This document shows positions 56,984 through 64,000 of a stretch of DNA of 64,000 bases, piece after piece (within the stretch, counting starts at the first letter, position 1; each line of letters opens with the position of its first letter). A program made the translations under genes and the position numbers. Origin of the DNA: Scytonema hofmannii PCC 7110 (lineage in GTDB: Bacteria > Cyanobacteriota > Cyanobacteriia > Cyanobacteriales > Nostocaceae); the NCBI RefSeq assembly GCF_000346485.2, contig NZ_KQ976354.1, positions 248,001 to 312,000 on the forward strand. The letters are read 5' to 3'. Below the pieces are notes generated by a model. The model saw only the letters and a list, made by a program, of their open reading frames with translations, made no database searches and was not told where the DNA came from.

Positions 56984-57097
56984 AGCAAATTTTTTACATT
57001 ATGATAGTTTATCAATATGCACTCGTAGCAAGCCTGGAGTGACCTTGGCATCGGTCGTTTCATGACAGCTTTATAGATTTTATCAGTAACTGACCAG

Positions 57098-57149
57098 AAG
57101 TCAGCCACAACTTAGAAACAAGTCAGTCATCCTCAGGTAATAAATCAGT
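57098..57149 (+). promoter_or_regulatory. AAGTCAGT box set A (orphan leader)
   Basis: Boxes AAGTCAGC, AAGTCAGT and AAATCAGT start at 57098, 57120 and 57142, exactly 22 bp apart. Followed by a stretch conserved with set C (GTTTGATAAATATATCAGG, CCTGATGTTCAACAAACC). No gene follows; the leader ends in a repeat insertion (57217-57383). Confidence 0.7.
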
Positions 57150-57265
57150 ACGCGGTAGAGTTTGATAAATATATCAGGATCGAACAAGCTAAACCTGATG
57201 TTCAACAAACCTTAAATACTAAATCTGTTTTTCTAACCCCTTTTAGCCGTGCGATTGGAAATCGC

Positions 57266-57338
57266 GGCTATACAAACGAAGTCCGCCTGCGCGGACTTCT
57301 ATATTAAGTCCACGTAGGTGGACTTTGTTTGTATAGCC
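57266..57338. repeat. Large inverted repeat with GGCTATACAAAC arms
   Basis: GGCTATACAAACGAAGTCCG...  pairs with ...TGGACTTTGTTTGTATAGCC; inside are two small hairpins (GTCCGCC-tgc-GCGGAC and GTCCACG-tag-GTGGAC). Same family as 8575-8630. Flanked by a 24-bp direct repeat (57191-57214 and 57384-57407). Confidence 0.88.
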
Positions 57339-57925
57339 CCAGAATTCTATTCTTGCAGGCTTGTGCCAAATTGGAATGCTCCCAAACCTGATGCTCAACA
57401 AACCTTAATTCATAAAGGAGAAAAACAAGACATACTTCGCAGAGTCTGCTGGCATACAAAACTCTATTTTAAAGGGGTTTAAACAAAAAATCCATATGAT
57501 GAAAAAATAGATTTGTAATTGTATAAATCTGATATTTTTCAAGTGAAGAGAATGGATTAAGAATTTAACTCACCTGTAAGAGTTGACCATCAATTTTGAT
57601 ATCTTAGAGTTTTCGCTCTTTAGCAAAAAGTATTTTTGACAATAATTCGGAAAGCTGTTATCTATCGTTGTAGTTTAGCAAGTCAGCTTATTTTTGTGGT
57701 GGAAGTAAATAAACACAATAAAACTAAACTGTAGGAACAAACGTAAATAAGGCTCAAACCTTTTTACCCCCTGCTTCCTGCTCGCTGTCTCCTGTCTTAT
57801 TCCAACAATAATGTGTTTACGCCCACCTACTTATTGTAAAAAATAATATTGTTGCTATATGAACCGGAAGATCTACGCATTCATCAAGTTACGTTAGCTA
57901 TATTTCATTAACCAAGTATTTATAA

Positions 57926-57966
57926 AAGTCAGTTACAAGTCAGTCATCTTCGGACGGTAAGTCAGT
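57926..57966 (+). promoter_or_regulatory. AAGTCAGT box set B upstream of caspase gene
   Basis: Three exact AAGTCAGT boxes at 57926, 57937 and 57959, spacing 11 and 22 bp, i.e. all on one face of the helix. The last box ends 75 bases before the caspase ATG at 58042. The repeat plan (8-bp boxes at an 11-bp period) is that of OmpR/PhoB-type regulator sites. The rest of 56984-58041 holds no gene. Confidence 0.75.
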
Positions 57967-58041
57967 ATGGGGTGGCATTTGCTCAATGTATCACATTCAA
58001 ACAAGTAGAACAAATAACCAACATATGAAGGAACTGTTTTT

Positions 58042-60894
58042 ATGTCTGACTTTTCTAGAAATCTGGCATTTATCATCGGAATTAATAATTACAAAAACGG
58101 TATTTCGCCTCTACAGAACGCAGAGAATGATGCCAAAAAGCTCATTGAAATACTGCGGGAACAGCATGGATATCAAATATGGGTGTGCTTAAACGAACTT
58201 GCCACCCTCAACAATTTAAATCAACTATTAGAACAAACACTACTAGAACAAGTCAGTGAAAATGACCGCTTGCTGTTTTACTTTGCCGGTCATGGAATTG
58301 CTCTCAATGGCGATGATGGTCCAGCAGGTTATTTAATTCCCCAGGATGCCCAATTGGGAGATACGAATACATACCTGCCGATGGCTAGGTTGCTTGAATG
58401 CTTGGAGCAACTACCCTGTCGTCATTTCTTAGGAATCCTCGACTGCTGCTTTGCAGGAGCCTTTCGTTGGTCAAGCACCAGGGATTTATTAACTGTACCA
58501 GAGGTGATTCACAAAGAGCGTTATGACCGTTTTATTAGCGATCCAGCATGGCAAGTCATCACTAGCACAGCTTATGACCAAAAAGCCTTAGATGCATTTG
58601 ATGTTAACACAGAGCGCGGCAAGGCTGGGAACCATTCTCCCTTTGCAGGGGCGTTAATCGAAGCGCTAGCAGGTAAAGCTGATGTCTATCCTCCTTCTAC
58701 GAATGGTAAACTCTCAGGAGATGGGGTGATTACTGCTACCAAACTCTACTTGTATCTGCGTGATGCCGTTGAACCAGCCACGGAAGAACGTCGTCAACGG
58801 CAAACTCCAGGAATTTGGTCTCTGAAGAAGCATGATAAAGGGGAGTTTATTTTCTTATCTCCCGGACATCCACTCAACTTACCGCCAGCGCCGCCTTTAG
58901 ATGCATCAAAAAATCCCTACCGAGGTTTGAAATCATTTGAAGAGAAACACAGCGAACTGTTTTTCGGTAGAACTGAACTAGTAAAAAAGTTACAGGATTT
59001 TGTTAAAACTCATCCCTTAACAGTAGTGTTGGGTGCTTCGGGTTCGGGTAAATCTAGTTTGGTGAAGGCAGGATTAATTCCCCAACTGCGGAAAGACAAG
59101 AGTGAGCAATGGTGTATTTTACCACCCATTCGTCCTGGCGAGACTCCCTTACTTGCCTTAAATAATGCTTTGAAAAGTGCCCAATTACCAGAGGTAGCAC
59201 CACAAAACCCACAGCAGAATCTGGCTTGGAGTATTGATGTTTGGGCGAAGCGCAACCCCAACTCTAAGTTACTACTGTTTATTGACCAAAGCGAAGAAAT
59301 TATTACACTCTGTCAAAATGAGGATGAGCGGAAACAGTTTTTCCAAGAGATACTCAAAGCAATCAATGCCCATCGCCATAGATTACGAGTAGTGTTAACC
59401 TTACGCTCTGATTTTGAAACCCAAGTCAGAGATGCTGGCTTAGAGTTTGTCCCCACAGTTCTGAAAGTAGGAAACACAATGCTGAAAAATCGTTGGCATA
59501 CGGGACGATTTGTTGTACCAATGATGACACGAGGAGAACTGCGGGAAGCCATTGAGAAACCAGCAGAAACACGGGTAATGTATTTTCAGCCCCACGAACT
59601 CGTAGAACAATTGATTGATGAAGTGGCAGATATGCCGGGAGCATTGCCTCTGCTTTCTTTTGCGTTGAGCGAACTTTATCTCAAGTATTTAAAGCGACAA
59701 CGAGATGCTCAAAATAGAGGTATAACAATTGACCGGGCACTAACGCAAGAAGATTATCAAGGCATGGGAGGAGTCATCCAATCACTGACTCAAAGGGCTG
59801 ATGAGGAATATGAGGCGTTAGTTAAAAAAGATCCAGCGTATGCCCAGATTATCCGCCATGTGGTGCTGCGGATGGTTGCTCTTGGTGGAGGTGAATTAGC
59901 ACGCAGACAAGTCCCGTTATCGGAATTAGAATATCCACCAGAGAAAAATGATTTTGTTAAAGAAGTCATTGAGCGTTTTACCAAAGCACGGTTACTGGTT
60001 AAAGGAGAAGATGCAGAAGGTAATCTCTATGTGGAACCAGCCCATGATGCTTTGGTGCGGGGATGGCAAAAGCTGCTGAATTGGGTAAAAGAGGAGAAAA
60101 ACTTAAGATTGCAGCGCCGTTTAACACCTGCTGCCCTAGAGTGGAAAAGCAAACAACAGCTACGGTTTCTTTGGAATGTTGACCCCTATCTGGATGTGTT
60201 GCAAAAAGAGGTACTTAACTCAGAAAACAACAACTGGTTGAACCAGTTAGAAACTGAGTTTGTGCAACAAAGCATTAGGCAAAAACACAAAGATACCCGT
60301 TCGCGTTGGGGTATTGGGATCACTGTGTCGCTGGTCATCACAACATTTGTTGCATCCGCAGCGACATTTGTAGGGACAGTATGGTCTAGCTTGACAAACA
60401 AACCAAATGTTATATTTGCTTCTCCTGGGCAAGAGATTCAAGGAACTACAGACTATACATTCTCGTATAATCCTTCCACTCAAAGAGCCTTTGGTCCAAG
60501 CGTATTTCACCAAATTGTGTTCGGTATCCCCAAAAATACACAAGATTGCATAAATGTTAATCAACTTCCAGATGGGGAAAAATCCGAAAAGGGAAAGCCT
60601 TTCAATATAACTGCACCAAAAGAGCCAGGGGTCTATTACATTGAATTCGCTATAGACTTAGAGTACTCTTGTGACGTACCTAAAGGTAGGTGGGTACGTG
60701 GAGAATATGGAAACGTTCCTGGGCAATCAAAATTAGGAATTGTTGTAGTCGGGAATGTATTTAACTTCTCTATCTATAGCAAGATTTTGGATGCCTACTC
60801 TAAAAATGTACCTACTTCATACGTTCTAACTGGTGATGAACATAAGCGTTCAGGTGGCTATATTGCTTTAAAAAACTTTAAGTTTGACAAATAA
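58042..60894 (+). CDS. Caspase-like peptidase + STAND NTPase + membrane helix + unknown C-terminal domain
   Basis: 950 residues. The first 740 closely follow the neighbouring caspase-WD40 protein: His84 (FYFAGHGIAL), Cys136 (ILDCCFAGAF), Walker A GASGSGKSSLVKAG, Walker B LLFIDQSEE. It then has one helix (about 755-783, ITVSLVITTFVASAATFVGT) and, instead of WD40 repeats, about 160 residues (VIFASPGQEIQGTTDYTFSY, ITAPKEPGVYYIEFAIDLEY) of unidentified beta-rich domain, probably on the other side of the membrane. GAAGGA lies before ATG 58042. Expected to be a membrane sensor whose NTPase switches the caspase. Preceded by box set B. Confidence 0.93.
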   Translation: MSDFSRNLAFIIGINNYKNGISPLQNAENDAKKLIEILREQHGYQIWVCLNELATLNNLNQLLEQTLLEQVSENDRLLFYFAGHGIALNGDDGPAGYLIPQDAQLGDTNTYLPMARLLECLEQLPCRHFLGILDCCFAGAFRWSSTRDLLTVPEVIHKERYDRFISDPAWQVITSTAYDQKALDAFDVNTERGKAGNHSPFAGALIEALAGKADVYPPSTNGKLSGDGVITATKLYLYLRDAVEPATEERRQRQTPGIWSLKKHDKGEFIFLSPGHPLNLPPAPPLDASKNPYRGLKSFEEKHSELFFGRTELVKKLQDFVKTHPLTVVLGASGSGKSSLVKAGLIPQLRKDKSEQWCILPPIRPGETPLLALNNALKSAQLPEVAPQNPQQNLAWSIDVWAKRNPNSKLLLFIDQSEEIITLCQNEDERKQFFQEILKAINAHRHRLRVVLTLRSDFETQVRDAGLEFVPTVLKVGNTMLKNRWHTGRFVVPMMTRGELREAIEKPAETRVMYFQPHELVEQLIDEVADMPGALPLLSFALSELYLKYLKRQRDAQNRGITIDRALTQEDYQGMGGVIQSLTQRADEEYEALVKKDPAYAQIIRHVVLRMVALGGGELARRQVPLSELEYPPEKNDFVKEVIERFTKARLLVKGEDAEGNLYVEPAHDALVRGWQKLLNWVKEEKNLRLQRRLTPAALEWKSKQQLRFLWNVDPYLDVLQKEVLNSENNNWLNQLETEFVQQSIRQKHKDTRSRWGIGITVSLVITTFVASAATFVGTVWSSLTNKPNVIFASPGQEIQGTTDYTFSYNPSTQRAFGPSVFHQIVFGIPKNTQDCINVNQLPDGEKSEKGKPFNITAPKEPGVYYIEFAIDLEYSCDVPKGRWVRGEYGNVPGQSKLGIVVVGNVFNFSIYSKILDAYSKNVPTSYVLTGDEHKRSGGYIALKNFKFDK

Positions 60895-61005
60895 TAGCGG
60901 CAATGCCTCCAAGTAATTTACCAGCTTTGAAGATAAAAAATTGAACGTTGCACACTAGCACTTCTAGCTTTTCACTTAAAGTGAGAGGAATCGTGAATAA
61001 TTTTG

Positions 61006-61686
61006 TTACTGTATTCCGAACCAGCCACCAGTATCGCCACCTGCCCAGCAACCCTCTTTGCAGGCTGACGGCAAGAGTTTAGCAAAGATTAATTTGAACT
61101 TAGGGTCAGCGCTAATATCCACTTTTTCATAACCTACTGGCAGACAAATTCTTTCCTGATAACCGCCGGGAACCCTAACTTGTCCCATTACATATATGTC
61201 TCCACCGACTGAATACACACTTTTCTCTTTTCTGCGGGAGTAGGCGGCAACATAACAGCCTGGATAACCGATAAATTTATTAACAGTGGGTAAAGTCTTT
61301 TCCTCAAATCCTGGATAGGACACATTCACCACAACATTATCTCTGACGTAAACTTTGAAGTTTGCAGGAAGAATAGCTTTATTGGGATCTGGATCTTTTC
61401 TGCCATAAATACTGATATCCGTTGATTGCCCCTTGACTTTGAATTTAATTTGTCCATTTACTAAGGTAGGCATTCTACTATTTCTCTCCCCTGAAGCCTG
61501 TTGATCTTTGCTTGGAGATAATTGAAATTTGCCAACTTCCTGCTTGAGGGTCACAAATTTATTGCTTATTAAGTTATCTAATACACTTTGCTGAATCGTA
61601 AAATTTTGCTGGCAACCAACAAGAAAGCTGAGGGAAACAGCTACGAGGGTTTTGATATAGTAATTATTAAATATAGGTTCCATCAT
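61006..61686 (-). CDS. Lipoprotein of unknown function
   Basis: 226 residues. Lipobox SFLVGC with lipidated Cys at about 25. Mature part lacks known motifs; beta-rich (FKVKGQSTDISIYGRKDP, VVVNVSYPGFEEKTLP, YVMGQVRVPGGYQE) with several cysteines near the C-terminus (CKEGCWAGGDTGGW). Runs against the upstream caspase gene, ending 110 bases from it. Confidence 0.75.
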   Translation of the reverse strand: MMEPIFNNYYIKTLVAVSLSFLVGCQQNFTIQQSVLDNLISNKFVTLKQEVGKFQLSPSKDQQASGERNSRMPTLVNGQIKFKVKGQSTDISIYGRKDPDPNKAILPANFKVYVRDNVVVNVSYPGFEEKTLPTVNKFIGYPGCYVAAYSRRKEKSVYSVGGDIYVMGQVRVPGGYQERICLPVGYEKVDISADPKFKLIFAKLLPSACKEGCWAGGDTGGWFGIQ

Positions 61687-62499
61687 TAGAGAATTACTCT
61701 AGCCTTGTTAAAGTTAATATCTATACTAACCCTCCTTCATCACTCTCGCCCAGGGAAAATCATAAGCCTTGTTTATCAAAATTTTTATCGATTGACCAAT
61801 ACTAATGAAATAAGGGAAGCGATCGCCGCTAGCGGGAACTTCGTGCCATCGCGCTTCTGGTGTGTATCTTCGTTCAGAAGTAGTGAGGTTAAGGCTTATC
61901 GCCTCAATATTCTCTATGGTTGCTGGAGGAAGCTAAGTACAGCATTTCATAAATTCGTGACGAATTGAGTGGCTTGCTGGTAAGGCTTTTCAAGGACTCA
62001 ATAACGCTACGAACTTGTGCAAAGCTGTAATAAGCGATCGCTTTGTTTGGGATGGGTATAGTATTTGGTTCAGGTGCAGGCTATTCTAAAAATAAGATGC
62101 GTTTGTCGCGATCAGTAACACACTAAAGTCAGTCACAACTCACAAACAAGTTAGTCATCCTCAGGTGATAAGTCAGTATACGGTGGGGTTTGATGAATAT
62201 ATCAGGTTCAAACAAGCTAACCCTGAAGTTCAACAAAACTCTACTAATAAGGAAACAAATATGACTAAGGCTTAAGCACTTTACAAATAGCTCGTTGTAT
62301 GAGTGAACGGCACATTTGCTGTTGTTTAACTATAATGCGTACCACCATACTCATACTTTCGCCCTGGAGTCTGCTTGTGGGCAAGGCGCTAGCATTTTTC
62401 TTACTTGTATGTCTTAGAGTACATAAGTAAATATTGCTTACACCTTTTAAAAATATAAAAGAAAGGCGCTGATAACTCTATTAAATATTAGGAGATAAA
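61687..62499. other. Gap of 810 bases with box set C
   Basis: No convincing gene. A plus-strand frame at 61705-61968 has HIP1-rich repeat DNA and no ribosome site. After box set C the leader ends in GGAAACAAATATGACTAAGG with a stop after four codons (62261-62275), as if the original gene was lost. Confidence 0.5.
62126..62177 (+). promoter_or_regulatory. AAGTCAGT box set C
   Basis: AAGTCAGT, AAGTTAGT and AAGTCAGT at 62126, 62148 and 62170, 22 bp apart, followed by the leader segment GTTTGATGAATATATCAGG shared with set A. The next intact gene is the AraC-type regulator at 62500. Confidence 0.72.
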
Positions 62500-63039
62500 A
62501 TGCTCAATATTTTACCTATTGATGCTGATAATAAAACCAGAAACCTCTTAATGGAATGCTTGGAAACCGCAGGATTTGAGGTAGTTAGTATAGAGAATGA
62601 CCTTGTTGTTGTTCAGCTAGCACAGGAGAAATTGTCTACTAATGAGGAAAATATAAAATCAAATACTCTACGAACGTCCATCTTTCCATCTATTCCCCGA
62701 CTACATGAGGTCTTCGAGTTTATAGAATTGAATTATCATCAACCTATTAACCTAAAAGAAGTCGCTCAAGCAGTAGGTTATTCCTCAGCTTACTTAACCG
62801 ATTTAGTACGAAGACTTACTGGAAAAACGGTTAATAACTGGATTATTGAACGTCGGATAGTTCAAGCATGTAACTTACTTCTAGAAACTAATTATTCAGT
62901 TAATCAGATTGCTTTGGAAGTAGGCTATCAAAATACCAATCATTTCTACTGTCAATTTCGCGCTCGCCATCAAAATACTCCTCATGCTTGGAGAGAAGCA
63001 CAGCGTTGCAAATTAGATCGCAACTCAATACATTTCTAA
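62500..63039 (+). CDS. AraC-family regulator with deleted receiver domain
   Basis: 179 residues; AGGAG before the ATG. Residues 1-45 (ILPIDADNKTRNLLMECLET, AGFEVVSIEN) are the beginning of a response-regulator receiver. It then goes straight to the FPSIPRLHEVFEFIELNYHQ linker and AraC DNA-binding domain (INLKEVAQAVGYSSAYLTDL, VNQIALEVGYQNTNHFYCQF). The middle and end of the receiver, with the phosphorylated aspartate and lysine, are missing. It keeps both helix-turn-helix motifs, so it probably still binds DNA, without phosphorylation control. Confidence 0.88.
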   Translation: MLNILPIDADNKTRNLLMECLETAGFEVVSIENDLVVVQLAQEKLSTNEENIKSNTLRTSIFPSIPRLHEVFEFIELNYHQPINLKEVAQAVGYSSAYLTDLVRRLTGKTVNNWIIERRIVQACNLLLETNYSVNQIALEVGYQNTNHFYCQFRARHQNTPHAWREAQRCKLDRNSIHF

Positions 63040-63070
63040 AAACAAGCTCCCCGACTTTGTAAGGATATAT

Positions 63071-63943
63071 ATGATACAAAAAACTAGTTCAACCATCGTG
63101 ATGATAGCAGTTTTAGCATCCTTCATAAGTGGCTGTCGCTCCAGTGCAGAATATCAAAGATTAGCAAAAGCTGGAAACACATACACTACGGCTATGGATA
63201 AGTTATTAACAACTGCTGGTCAAATTAGAATTGACACAACTTCCGAGCAGTTACTGAAGGATGACGAGCTCAGTCATCAAACGCCTGAAAGTTATAACGA
63301 GTTATCTAAACTTGATGTTGAAAGACTTGAAATACTGGAAAATCTCCGCAAACATAATCGACTTCTAACGCGATACTTCGCTCTTATAGATGAGCTTGCG
63401 ACTTCTAATGCACCTCAAAAAGCTCAGCAGGAAATTGAGGGTGTTGTGGGGAATCTGAATAAAATCGGTACTCAACTTCGTGGTAGTGCTCTTGTTCCGA
63501 ATACAAGTGTCATTAAATCTGTAGGAGGTTTAGTTATTAGTTCACAAATTCGAGGTGCGCTTAGGGAAGAGCTTGAAAAGCGTAAAGATATTATCGATCG
63601 CGAATTTAAAACTCAACAATTTTTACTAGAAGCACTTAGTAATTCTATTAAGCAAGATGTCAGACTTACAATAGAATCACGAGAGTTACGCCAAGTTATT
63701 AGACCTTTAGTTGATAGAAAACAATCCATATCTGATGCTGATAATTGGATTGCAAAAAGAAGAGCTATCTTGACTATGAATAACACTGTCTCTGAACTGG
63801 AAGATGCAAGTAAATCTGCAGGAAAGTTTAGGGAATTATTTAAGGATTTTGTAGAAGGTAAGCTCAACCGCGAGCGCCTCAATACTCTTCTGACTGATAT
63901 CGAATCATTTATCACAATCGTTGAACAACTTAAAAATTCATAG
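63071..63943 (+). CDS. Lipoprotein with long helical domain
   Basis: 290 residues. Lipobox FISGC, lipidated Cys at about 22. Mature protein almost all helical (EYQRLAKAGNTYTTAMDKLL, REELEKRKDIIDREFKTQQF, LEDASKSAGKFRELFKDF), like four-helix or coiled-coil surface proteins. AAGGA before the ATG; 31 bases after the AraC-type gene. Co-transcribed with the next gene. Confidence 0.75.
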   Translation: MIQKTSSTIVMIAVLASFISGCRSSAEYQRLAKAGNTYTTAMDKLLTTAGQIRIDTTSEQLLKDDELSHQTPESYNELSKLDVERLEILENLRKHNRLLTRYFALIDELATSNAPQKAQQEIEGVVGNLNKIGTQLRGSALVPNTSVIKSVGGLVISSQIRGALREELEKRKDIIDREFKTQQFLLEALSNSIKQDVRLTIESRELRQVIRPLVDRKQSISDADNWIAKRRAILTMNNTVSELEDASKSAGKFRELFKDFVEGKLNRERLNTLLTDIESFITIVEQLKNS

Positions 63944-63953
63944 GAGGACAAAT

Positions 63954-64000
63954 ATGTTACTTGATATTGATAATCTAGATAAAATTAGAGATGAACGTCT
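63954..64000 (+). CDS. Start of a further gene, runs off the window
   Basis: AGGAGG at 63942-63947 and ATG at 63954 give MLLDIDNLDKIRDER. Only 15 codons visible; not identifiable. The close spacing shows that it belongs to the same operon as the lipoprotein. Confidence 0.7.
   Translation, partial: MLLDIDNLDKIRDER

Noticed and set aside
61705-61968. 87-residue plus-strand protein
   Set aside because: No ribosome site or family features; includes HIP1-rich repeat DNA.
1-64000. tRNA or rRNA genes
   Set aside because: No cloverleaf with T-loop GGTTCGA(A/T)TCC and matching acceptor arms was found by eye; a tRNAscan run would decide.

Overview
The window looks like chromosomal DNA of a filamentous, repeat-rich cyanobacterium (Nostocales-like). 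This rests on the large subunit of magnesium chelatase (ChlH), many HIP1 octamers (GCGATCGC), low to moderate GC, several Uma2-family genes, pentapeptide repeats, short tandem heptamers (CCAGTGA, GGGAGTA) and three caspase-like proteins. No rRNA or tRNA gene was recognised. Genus assignment is inference only.

Layout. 1-3.5 kb: the 5' part of cas6 (the CRISPR locus must lie left of the window), then a probable conflict operon of DUF262 protein, DUF3696 ATPase and a third gene truncated by a palindromic repeat. 3.9-8.5 kb: housekeeping and metabolic genes (MetF-like reductase, trpS, B12-binding radical SAM enzyme, NYN-domain protein). 8.5-14 kb: accessory DNA with a 50-bp tandem repeat, IS66 and IS605-type debris, a membrane protein, a fatty acid hydroxylase, HicB, Uma2 and a VapBC pair. 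14-33 kb: mostly core genes (P-type ATPase, RND pump, FtsH, M23 peptidase, LpxB-like protein, ChlH) interrupted at 20.4-22.5 kb by toxin-antitoxin genes and gene remnants. 33-43 kb: mobile-element remnants, namely a Tn554-like tnpA/tnpB deletion fusion with a tnpC-like gene, a frameshifted IscB with a candidate omega RNA upstream, a ParB-like gene and a decayed second copy of its cassette carrying a MITE.

43.4-64 kb is the most unusual part. It holds a WGR/beta-propeller protein, a caspase fused to an alpha/beta hydrolase and a membrane anchor, small exported proteins, a CadD-like transporter, a frameshifted DUF1003 gene, two closely related caspase-STAND NTPases with different C-terminal sensors (WD40 propeller versus a membrane-anchored unknown domain), two lipoproteins and an AraC-type regulator that has lost most of its receiver domain. 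Three copies of a leader with AAGTCAGT boxes spaced 11 or 22 bp apart lie within it, one directly upstream of a caspase gene. The reading of this as a regulated cell-suicide, conflict or signalling island is inference from domains and proximity.

A second theme is repeats that live inside genes. Palindromic or low-complexity repeats are carried in frame in chlH (twice), the LpxB-like gene and the ParB-like gene, so several dispersed repeat families here seem to be tolerated as protein inserts.
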